This document shows positions 7,280-12,141 of a stretch of DNA of 12,141 nt, piece by piece (position 1 is the first letter of the stretch; each line of letters starts with the position of its first letter). A program made the translations under genes and the position numbers. Below the pieces are notes generated by a model. The model was not told the origin of the DNA. It ran no database searches and saw nothing but the letters and a program-made list of their open reading frames with translations. Source of the DNA: CBDUQI01 sp965369325 (GTDB lineage Bacteria; Pseudomonadota; Gammaproteobacteria; Steroidobacterales; JBCBZW01); contig CBDUQI010000181.1 of the NCBI GenBank assembly GCA_965369325.1, positions 1 to 12,141 on the forward strand. The letters are read 5' to 3'.

Positions 7280-7834
7280 ATGCGCGCAGCCCCCGACACA
7301 ATCACCGATTTACCTGCCGATGAAACCGAAGACAACCCCGGCAGCCTCGCGCTATTGGCCATTGCATTTGGTGCGCTATGCGCGGGTGTACTGGTGTACC
7401 TTATGGCCCGCACTACATCACCACCGGCATTCATTGCGGCGCTGCCTTGGCGCGACGCATTCACGCTGCCGGCGCTAAGCCGGGGACTGTTAGCATTGCC
7501 TTGGTCGGGCCAGTTGCCGTCATTTTTTCATGCCTTCGCTTTCACGTTGGCCAGTCTGGCTGTCGTCGCGCCGTGGCGCGCATTGTACCTACCGGTGTGC
7601 GCTGGCTGGCTGGTGTTGTGCATTGGCGGCGAACTGCTACAAGGCCAGACGGTCAAACCACTATTAGATCTGGCCACGGCTCAGGGCACTGACAGCCTGC
7701 CGTTGCTCTGGCAAGCTCACTTGAGCGGCGTGCGCGACAGCGCCGACATACTGGCCAGCGCGCTAGGGATCGGTACCGCGGCCGCCGTGTTGTTGTGCCG
7801 GCAAAAACCCCGATGCGACAAGCGTACAGCCTGA
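7280..7834 (+). CDS. VanZ-like small membrane protein
   Basis: This is a predicted inner-membrane protein of 184 residues with four hydrophobic segments, at about 22-43, 81-97, 101-118 and 155-173. It resembles the VanZ family: a His in the second helix (FFHAFAFTLASLAV, His84), GGELLQG with Glu118 and Gln121 in the third, and DSADILASALGIGTAAAVLL (Asp156) like the DllaNtlGallG end of VanZ proteins. The function of most VanZ-like proteins is unknown; some affect glycopeptide resistance or envelope polymers. No Shine-Dalgarno sequence precedes either possible start. I chose ATG 7280; an in-frame GTG at 7241 would add 13 residues. A -10-like GATACACT (7266-7273) just ahead of 7280 would make the message nearly leaderless. 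It is followed after 19 bp by the acidic exported protein, suggesting co-transcription. Gene reality is likely; the family call is moderate. Confidence 0.65.
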   Translation: MRAAPDTITDLPADETEDNPGSLALLAIAFGALCAGVLVYLMARTTSPPAFIAALPWRDAFTLPALSRGLLALPWSGQLPSFFHAFAFTLASLAVVAPWRALYLPVCAGWLVLCIGGELLQGQTVKPLLDLATAQGTDSLPLLWQAHLSGVRDSADILASALGIGTAAAVLLCRQKPRCDKRTA

Positions 7835-7853
7835 TACTTCGGAGAACTTTTTT

Positions 7854-8924
7854 GTGAACAGTCATGTCTCCCTGCCCCCCACCCGTGGCCGTCTGCTGTG
7901 GTTACTGCCACTGACGCTGGCTGGACTTGGCAGCATTCTGGCCAGCAGCACGTTCGATGAGGACGAAAACACTGAGACGGATGTCGCGGTAGACGTGGGT
8001 TTTCTGCTGGGTTCGCTCACCGATAACATCGAGTGGGACGCGGGCGTGAACCTGCTGACCATCTCCGACCTGCGTTTGGCCGGTAGTTACGCAGAAACCG
8101 GCGGCAACAAACTTACCCTCGATCGTCCGATCGTCAACATTGATACCACCAGCGGCTTTAGCCTGAGCGTGGTAGACAACGACCCAGACGATGACGATGA
8201 CGTTAACGGTGAACTGATAGTCAGCATTAACAGCACCATCGGCTTACCGGACGAGCCTGACGAAGACCCCAGCAACGGTCAGCTCAGCGTTCTGAACGCC
8301 ACGACAGCCACCACCACTATCGTTGATGTAAATCCCAATGGCGTAACGGTGACCGTCGGCGCGGGCACGCCCGCCGATTTCCCATGGGACGACTTCGCCG
8401 ACCTGGAAACGGACCAGGATGCCAACGCCGACTTCCGTCTGGCGTACCTGGCCTTCGTACAACTGGAACGGATTCTAGCGCTAGCCCTTGGGGCCGAGGA
8501 TTTGCTGAATGAAATCGACGTTAACGAGGTCACCTTGGAATCGATGAACCTCGACGAGGCCCTCAACTTGAGCTGCGACAGCACCGGCGGCGAGGCTGTG
8601 CTGTTGTGGCGCACCGATGTCTCAGGCGCCGGCGAGGGTGAAATTAGCGATGGCGATGGCTTTGAGGCGCGCTTCGAAAACTGCTTTGACGCCCTGGGCG
8701 AGCGCTATTCTGAAGGCATCATCACGCTGCAGAATTACGTCGCCGCGGTAGGCGACTCCCCGCGAATGCTGGCCATCGACCTGGACTACGGCAACCTGTT
8801 TCTGGGTGAAGAACCGATCAGCATCACCACCATCCCGTCAGTGAGTTCGCCGCGTATCAACGGCGGCTTGATGCTCGAGTATCAGGAGAGCCTCATTTCG
8901 GAGGCCGACGATTCCGACACCTAA
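7854..8924 (+). CDS. Acidic exported protein of unknown function
   Basis: I do not recognise this family. The 356-residue product begins with a signal peptide: positive start (RGR at 11-13), hydrophobic core LLWLLPLTLAGLGSIL (14-29), likely cut near ILASS. No lipobox Cys is present. The mature part is extremely acidic: by hand count about 68 Asp/Glu against 12 Lys/Arg in the whole protein, with clusters such as DNDPDDDDD (108-116) and DEPDEDP (133-139). The first half has alternating hydrophobic residues (ISDLRLAGS, LTLDRPIVNID, NGVTVTV), suggesting beta-strands. A helix-like stretch follows at about 195-236 (FRLAYLAFVQLERILALALG). The only two Cys (241 and 277) could form one disulfide. The acidic loops could bind calcium or suit a saline setting. 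GTG start with GGAG (7841-7844) nine bases upstream. It probably shares a transcript with the VanZ-like gene. Confidence 0.85.
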   Translation: MNSHVSLPPTRGRLLWLLPLTLAGLGSILASSTFDEDENTETDVAVDVGFLLGSLTDNIEWDAGVNLLTISDLRLAGSYAETGGNKLTLDRPIVNIDTTSGFSLSVVDNDPDDDDDVNGELIVSINSTIGLPDEPDEDPSNGQLSVLNATTATTTIVDVNPNGVTVTVGAGTPADFPWDDFADLETDQDANADFRLAYLAFVQLERILALALGAEDLLNEIDVNEVTLESMNLDEALNLSCDSTGGEAVLLWRTDVSGAGEGEISDGDGFEARFENCFDALGERYSEGIITLQNYVAAVGDSPRMLAIDLDYGNLFLGEEPISITTIPSVSSPRINGGLMLEYQESLISEADDSDT

Positions 8925-8999
8925 GATGGGTGCCTAGCCGGTTCATGTTAAGTCGGGTTAACTCGGCACTCAGCGCAATGGTGGGTGTGTTCCCATCTG
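8925..8999. other. Convergent intergenic spacer with imperfect 10-bp tandem repeat
   Basis: This spacer lies between two genes that face each other. It holds GTTAAGTCGG (8947-8956) directly followed by GTTAACTCGG (8957-8966), one mismatch apart. No terminator with a T-run is seen for the + strand gene before the hairpin at 9004-9031. The repeat may be chance. Confidence 0.3.
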
Positions 9000-9031
9000 A
9001 AAACCTCAGCCATGACGGGTCACGGCTGAGG
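9000..9031 (-). terminator. Rho-independent terminator of the VPLPA-CTERM gene
   Basis: CCTCAGCC (9004-9011) pairs perfectly with GGCTGAGG (9024-9031). The stem continues past one A-C mismatch with TGAC/GTCA around a short GG centre. Read on the minus strand, the stem is followed by TTTT (9003-9000). It starts 17 bases beyond the stop codon of the minus-strand gene. It may also slow transcripts coming from the convergent + strand gene, although on that side no T-run follows. Confidence 0.8.
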
Positions 9032-9048
9032 TGGGTTGACTGGATCGA

Positions 9049-9663
9049 CTACCTGCCCCGTCGTGACACGCCGCCTGCGACACCAATGGCCGATAGCAAC
9101 AACCAAACAGCCGCTGGTACCGGCACGGTGGCAGAGACAACAAAGTCCAGACCGTAGCTGGTAATTTCAACGCCTGTCTGCTGGATAAGAAACGAGTAAG
9201 TACCCGGCCCCAGTGGGGCATCAAAACCCGTTCCCGCCAGCGGCGCAGCGGCGAGGATGGCCAGCAGATCGGTGCCCGCAGCCAGCGGATCCATATGACT
9301 GCCGCCAAGAAAGCTGTCGGAGTTGCCGCCGTCCGGAATAGCACTGGTGTCGCCGGAATTGATTGCGATGTAGCCGCGATCTCCGTCGCCGCCAGTCGCC
9401 ACATCCAGGTATTCCTGCAGCAAAATGGCATCCAGTTGATAACCATCCTCAATCGTGAAGGTAATGTAGTCGCGGGTATCAGCATCACCGTCAGTGCCGA
9501 TAACACCATTCACCCCAACGGCGAACATGATGCCGGTCGGCGCCAGCGGATCATCGGACAAATCCCCGTCCATGCTCTCATCCCAGACAATCGCACCTGA
9601 TGCTGCGGAGCAAAATCCGATAAGCGTAGCAGCAAAAAACAACAACCTTGTGGTCTTTAGCAT
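9049..9663 (-). CDS. Exported VPLPA-CTERM/PEP-CTERM-type protein
   Basis: This secreted protein of 204 residues has an exosortase-type sorting tail. The N-terminal signal peptide is MLKTTRLLFFAATLIGFCSAASGA, cut near SGA-IVW. The mature domain runs WDESMDGDLSDDPLAPTG (27-44), DTRDYITFTIEDGYQLDAI (62-80), GYIAINSGDTS and GTYSFLIQQTGVEITSYGLDFVV (154-176). This resembles a widespread exported PEP-CTERM domain with a D-YFTF-vp-G-L-ai pattern; I know no function for it. The C-terminus VPVPAAVWLLLSAIGVAGGV then RRGR (180-204) is a sorting signal of the VPLPA-CTERM form: a motif, one membrane helix and a basic end. No exosortase gene is in this window. ATG 9663 is chosen because the signal peptide starts there and AGGGAG (9669-9674) lies five bases upstream. 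The frame is open further out to 9786, but that part looks non-coding. Confidence 0.88.
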   Translation of the reverse strand: MLKTTRLLFFAATLIGFCSAASGAIVWDESMDGDLSDDPLAPTGIMFAVGVNGVIGTDGDADTRDYITFTIEDGYQLDAILLQEYLDVATGGDGDRGYIAINSGDTSAIPDGGNSDSFLGGSHMDPLAAGTDLLAILAAAPLAGTGFDAPLGPGTYSFLIQQTGVEITSYGLDFVVSATVPVPAAVWLLLSAIGVAGGVSRRGR

Positions 9664-9766
9664 CTCAACTCCCTGAGCCAATGTGATTGGAAAATCGTCA
9701 ACAACCGCCGGTGGTTCGCCTGTCAGTGGCCTGGGGTTCTCACCCCAATAACGGCGCCTGTTCGAC
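9664..9766 (-). promoter_or_regulatory. Structured 5' leader of the VPLPA-CTERM gene
   Basis: The probable leader of about 100 bases holds two clear small hairpins. TGGGGT/ACCCCA (9732-9747) has, on the minus-strand RNA, a GAGA loop of the stable GNRA class. CCAAT/ATTGG (9678-9690) sits just four bases upstream of the ribosome-binding site. Between them is a weaker AACC/GGTT pairing (9703-9716). The arrangement could set message stability or translation. It matches no riboswitch that I recognise. Confidence 0.4.
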
Positions 9767-9772
9767 ACCTTG

Positions 9773-9778
9773 AGTATA
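9773..9778 (-). promoter_or_regulatory. -10 element upstream of the VPLPA-CTERM gene
   Basis: The minus strand reads TATACT here, one base from the TATAAT consensus, about 110 bases before the chosen start codon. No good TTGACA-like hexamer lies 16-18 bases upstream, so the -35 region is weak or an activator is needed. A second TATACT on the same strand occurs at 9842-9847. Confidence 0.45.
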
Positions 9779-9908
9779 GACCGCATCGATCGCGCCGGAC
9801 TAGTATCGACGCTGCCAGCCTACGTAGGACGCGATAGCCAAGTATATTTGGCATTTTCGTCGCACCCGGTACATTCGCCACCAGCATCCACTCGCGCAAG
9901 GATCGGCT
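9779..9908. other. Intergenic stretch with inverted repeats
   Basis: The interval holds the palindrome CCTACGTAGG (9819-9828), outer arms TATCG (9804-9808) and CGATA (9832-9836), and GCCAA/TTGGC (9837-9841 and 9848-9852) around GTATAT. On the minus strand the last of these includes a second TATACT. These repeats could be an operator for the VPLPA-CTERM gene. No T-run terminator is obvious behind the minus-strand gene ending at 9909. Confidence 0.35.
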
Positions 9909-10967
9909 TCATTGCCGCCGTCGCTTACCTGTATTAGAGAGTGAAAAACGATAAGACGTGCGCACCCGCATCGCGCGGGGCTCGCCCTGCTCGAACGCGG
10001 GCGCGTAGCGCCACCCGGCCACCGCCCTGCGCACAAACAACGCAAACTCCTTACGCCCGTGCAGGTGAGCAATACGGATGTCCCGTGGATAACCGCTGCG
10101 ATCGACCGTAAACTCGACGGCCACGAAGGCCTCGTCCCCGCTGACCAACGCGCGCTGCGGGTACTCCGGCATTTTCTGCACCAGTGGCGTCGGCAGCACC
10201 GCCCCCTGTTGCGCCAAGGCACGACCGATGGTGAGGCAATGCTCGGTGGCCAACGCATGATCGAACGTGTCTTGATGCATAAGTACAAGCGCATGATGAA
10301 CGCGCAACTTCAGCTTGGGTGCATCCACCGTATGGGTGGCGAGTATCGCCAGTGCCTCCCGGTAATACCGGACCGCCTTTGCTTCGTTTTTCGCCCCGCT
10401 CGCCACGACGCCGGAGTAAAAATATGCCTGCGCCAAGTCCAACGGAAAACGCACCGGCTCAGGCTCAAAAATTGCCCGGGCATCCGGCAGATATCTATCT
10501 CCGTAGCGCCCGTTAGAGCGATCCGCCAGATTAGCACCCGCTTCCAACGCCAGACGGCCGTACAGCGGATGAGTCGTACCGACATGGCGTTTTACTATCT
10601 TCAACGCACGGCCGTAGGCGCGGTGTTTATCCCGCCGATGGATCTGTGCATGCCCCAGGTTCATTAACGGCTCGACCAGATTGATGCCATAGCGCGGTTC
10701 GCTTTGCTCAATACGCTGCAACTCCTCAGTAAACCTCTGCACCGCGATGGCCGGATCGTCGAAGATACGCCCAACCATGGATTCGCGCTGGTGCAAAAGC
10801 CTATGGGCAACCGACTCGCCTTGTATGAGATCGTCGGCGCCCGCTTGAGCGAATGTCTGAATCGGTGCGAGTGCGAGTGCGCCAAGCACAACGCACCGCG
10901 CCAGCCCACCTGGCACCGGCCGCAACGCCAGCCGACAGGGTGACGCGACGCATCTGCCGGTGCGCAT
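9909..10967 (-). CDS. Periplasmic TPR-like protein with C-terminal TonB-type domain
   Basis: This exported protein has 352 residues. A signal sequence covers about 1-42, with an unusually long Arg-rich start and the core CVVLGALALAPIQTFA. The middle (about 50-255) is helical with TPR-like repeats, for example PLMNLGHAQIHRRDKHRAYGRALKIV and LAQAYFYSGVVASGAKNEAKAVRYYREALAIL cut by proline-rich turns. The last part (about 262-343) is a TonB C-terminal-like domain: PEYPQRALVSGDEAFVAVEFTVDRSG, then YPRDIRI and AVAGWRYAPA. It lacks the Pro-rich linker and the TM-anchor layout of true TonB energy transducers, so energy transfer is doubtful; similar domains occur in many envelope proteins of unknown role. 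ATG at 10967 overlaps the TGA of the upstream gene as TGATG, with GGAGGG six bases before it, pointing to translational coupling. GTG at 10970 is a possible alternative start. Confidence 0.85.
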   Translation of the reverse strand: MRTGRCVASPCRLALRPVPGGLARCVVLGALALAPIQTFAQAGADDLIQGESVAHRLLHQRESMVGRIFDDPAIAVQRFTEELQRIEQSEPRYGINLVEPLMNLGHAQIHRRDKHRAYGRALKIVKRHVGTTHPLYGRLALEAGANLADRSNGRYGDRYLPDARAIFEPEPVRFPLDLAQAYFYSGVVASGAKNEAKAVRYYREALAILATHTVDAPKLKLRVHHALVLMHQDTFDHALATEHCLTIGRALAQQGAVLPTPLVQKMPEYPQRALVSGDEAFVAVEFTVDRSGYPRDIRIAHLHGRKEFALFVRRAVAGWRYAPAFEQGEPRAMRVRTSYRFSLSNTGKRRRQ

Positions 10968-11881
10968 CACTGGCCCTCCCCTTGCGCATCCGATGCATCA
11001 AAATCATCGGTGGCAGCCGGTGCATCGGCAACACGCACCACGGTATCATCAACCGCAAACAACTCGCCAAGCTCAATCTTGCCCACCCAGTTGCGGGGGC
11101 CAACGACGAGCACCTGCGCGCTGGTGCGTCCAAAATACTGCGCCTGGGTCAGGGTGCGAATGTCCACCACCTTCTCGACCTCAGCTTTGTCGGCCACCCT
11201 TGATTCCTGCACCGTAACCTCGGGCGCCTTTACTTGCGCCACTGTTGATTGCTGCACGGTGGCCTCGGGCGCCTGTGGTTTGGCCGCGCCGTGATTTCGC
11301 CGCGGTGGCGGATACTTCTCGTGCTTCGCACGGCGGCGGATTTGCTCATCGGCAAACTTGAATGCCAGCTTCTGATAGGCCTCATCAGCTTGCATGCGCT
11401 GCTGCTCGCTGAGATCCGAGCGAACCTGCTCGTACGCCCGACCCAGCAACGGCTGATCCCCTCGTTCAGCAGCCAACCGGTACCAGGCACACCCCATCAC
11501 CGGGTCGGGCGGCAGCCGACGGCCCAGCACCACTTGGCCCATCAAATGCATGTGGCCGATCATGTACTGCGCATGCTTGTCGCCCCGTGGCGCGAGACGA
11601 TCCAGATAAATACGGTAGGCTCGCGCATAGTCGCGGGCCTCGTACGCGCGTTCCGCTTCCTGTTGCAGCCTCACATCGTTCGCTGTCATACGCAAAGGCG
11701 CGCCGGCTGTCTGCGAGAGGTCCGCTTCAGCCACCACCTGCGCCTCGTCTACCTGCATAACACCCGACGTCCGAAACTCGACGGTCGCCTCGCTCACCCC
11801 AGGTGAAAGTTGCGCTTGTGCGTCTGCCCAACTGAGCCCCCAAACCCATGCAAGGCCGGTGACTAATATTGTTCGAAACAT
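10967..11881 (-). CDS. Exported Sel1-like repeat protein
   Basis: This is a predicted periplasmic or envelope protein of 304 residues. The signal peptide is MFRTILVTGLAWVWGLSWADAQA, probably cut after AQA. Residues about 73-150 form a Sel1/TPR-like helical unit: EAERAYEARDYARAYRIYLD, then AQYMIGHMHLMGQVVLG and CAWYRLAAERGD, the last being typical of Sel1 repeats. A basic linker (RRRAKHEKYPPPRRN, 182-196) follows. Next come two copies of a 15-residue repeat, APEATVQQSTVAQVK and APEVTVQESRVADK (204-232), then a C-terminal domain around VVGPRNWVGKIELGELF that I do not recognise, and an acidic tail. It is the first gene of a two-gene unit with the TonB-domain protein, suggesting they act together in the envelope. 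The start ATG has GGGGAT a few bases upstream, a modest ribosome-binding site. Confidence 0.82.
   Translation of the reverse strand: MFRTILVTGLAWVWGLSWADAQAQLSPGVSEATVEFRTSGVMQVDEAQVVAEADLSQTAGAPLRMTANDVRLQQEAERAYEARDYARAYRIYLDRLAPRGDKHAQYMIGHMHLMGQVVLGRRLPPDPVMGCAWYRLAAERGDQPLLGRAYEQVRSDLSEQQRMQADEAYQKLAFKFADEQIRRRAKHEKYPPPRRNHGAAKPQAPEATVQQSTVAQVKAPEVTVQESRVADKAEVEKVVDIRTLTQAQYFGRTSAQVLVVGPRNWVGKIELGELFAVDDTVVRVADAPAATDDFDASDAQGEGQ
11201..11290 (-). repeat. Two-copy 45-bp tandem repeat inside the Sel1-like gene
   Basis: Units 11201-11245 and 11246-11290 both begin TGATT and share CTGCAC-GT--CCTCGGGCGCC at the same offset of 45 bases. Identity fades in the second half of each unit. The repeat is in frame and encodes the duplicated APE-TVQ-S-VA segment, so it is a coding repeat in a linker, probably made by slippage or unequal exchange. 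Confidence 0.75.
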
Positions 11882-12033
11882 GCTATCCCCAAACTTCTTT
11901 CTAATTATCTAGGTGACGCCCACCCACTAGAGTATCCCATCTCATCAGCGCTTAACCGGCGCCGAGCAGTACGCAGCCAGAATTTCCGTGCGGTTGCACC
12001 CTATCCTGCTCCGTCAGCAGGTATATTTAACCC
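11882..12033. promoter_or_regulatory. Divergent promoter region
   Basis: This 152-bp gap separates the minus-strand Sel1/TonB-domain unit from the + strand lipoprotein gene, so it should hold promoters for both. Candidate -10 elements are GATAAT on the minus strand (11904-11909), GATACT on the minus strand (11930-11935), and TATATT on the plus strand (12022-12027). None has a convincing -35 at normal spacing. The palindrome CGGCGCCG lies at 11957-11964. Confidence 0.45.
12005..12021 (+). other. Perfect hairpin next to the lipoprotein -10 candidate
   Basis: CCTGCT (12005-12010) pairs with AGCAGG (12016-12021) around a 5-base loop and is directly followed by TATATTTAA. Placed immediately upstream of a -10 candidate it could be an operator. 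As RNA followed by a weak T-rich run it also resembles a short terminator, but no + strand gene lies just upstream. Confidence 0.35.
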
Positions 12034-12141
12034 ATGCGAATCAAGACTGCCAAACCTTGTCGCTGGCCACAGGCCGGGGCAGCAATGTGCGCACTACTCG
12101 GGCTGGCCAGCGTGGGCTGCACCTCCGACACCTCCTCGCAG
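12034..12141 (+). CDS. Lipoprotein, N-terminal fragment (3' end outside window)
   Basis: Only the first 36 codons are present. The product begins MRIKTAKPCRWPQAGAAMC, then a hydrophobic core ALLGLASVGC ending in a lipobox-like Cys at residue 29, followed by TSDTSSQ. This looks like a lipoprotein signal peptide: modified at Cys29, cut before it and anchored in a membrane, with Thr-Ser next to Cys giving no inner-membrane retention signal (no Asp at +2). The lipobox SVGC is slightly unusual since position -3 is Ser rather than Leu. No Shine-Dalgarno sequence is seen. TATATT at 12022-12027 is placed so that transcription could begin at or near the start codon, as in a leaderless message. The function cannot be judged. 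Confidence 0.65.
   Translation, partial: MRIKTAKPCRWPQAGAAMCALLGLASVGCTSDTSSQ

Noticed and set aside
8947..8966. CRISPR or integration repeat
   Set aside because: There are only two 10-base units, directly adjacent with one mismatch, with no spacers and no nearby recombinase or cas gene.
9295..9600. + strand frame opposite the VPLPA-CTERM gene (101 codons)
   Set aside because: It lies within a gene with clear signal peptide, sorting tail and terminator on the other strand.
9678..9700. CRP-like site around TGTGA
   Set aside because: Only one half-site matches; the second half is not TCACA at the right spacing. The CCAAT/ATTGG inverted repeat explains the symmetry better.
9664..9786. In-frame extension of the VPLPA-CTERM gene by 41 codons
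   Set aside because: It would put a charged, low-complexity segment ahead of a clean signal peptide and cover the promoter candidate and hairpins. The start at 9663 has AGGGAG at correct spacing.
10059..10667. + strand frame opposite the TPR/TonB-domain gene (202 codons)
   Set aside because: The opposite strand has a signal peptide, a TonB-type domain and coupling to its neighbour. This frame has none of these.
11249..11806. + strand frame opposite the Sel1-like gene (185 codons)
   Set aside because: The minus-strand protein has a signal peptide and Sel1-like motifs; the + frame is a mirror product.

Overview
This is a stretch of ordinary chromosomal DNA from a GC-rich Gram-negative bacterium, most likely an aquatic gammaproteobacterium. 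The evidence for that is outer-membrane and periplasmic export signals, a TonB-type domain, a PEP-CTERM/VPLPA-CTERM type protein, the DUF4212 plus VC_2705-type symporter pair, and the forms of Acs and PrpE. No rRNA, tRNA, phage, IS element or CRISPR array is visible, so the genus cannot be fixed from the sequence.

Region A (1-7195, + strand) is a short-chain carboxylate uptake and activation block. It starts inside an OFA-family MFS transporter gene (only the C-terminal half is present). Then come a propionyl-CoA synthetase-like gene (prpE type), acetyl-CoA synthetase (acs), and a two-part sodium/solute symporter: a small DUF4212 subunit and a large SSS-family subunit. The block would bring monocarboxylates such as acetate or propionate into the cell and convert them to acyl-CoA thioesters. 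It has two transport systems of different families and two related ligases of different predicted acyl preference. Gaps are 26-118 bp, and several hold small hairpins.

Region B (7196-8924, + strand) holds a VanZ-like small membrane protein and, 19 bp after it, a very acidic exported protein of unknown function.

Region C (9000-9908) is convergent with region B. It holds a minus-strand gene for a secreted protein with a VPLPA-CTERM-like sorting tail, with a clear terminator behind it and a promoter plus structured leader in front of it.

Region D (9909-11881, minus strand) is a tightly coupled two-gene unit: a periplasmic protein with Sel1-like helical repeats and a second periplasmic protein with TPR-like helices and a C-terminal TonB-type domain. 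Stop and start overlap as TGATG. A divergent intergenic region (11882-12033) follows, then the first 36 codons of a lipoprotein gene that runs off the end.

I did not find a clearly new defence, mobile or RNA system. The least explained parts are the acidic secreted protein with its VanZ-like neighbour, the Sel1/TonB-domain pair, and the structured leader of the VPLPA-CTERM gene.
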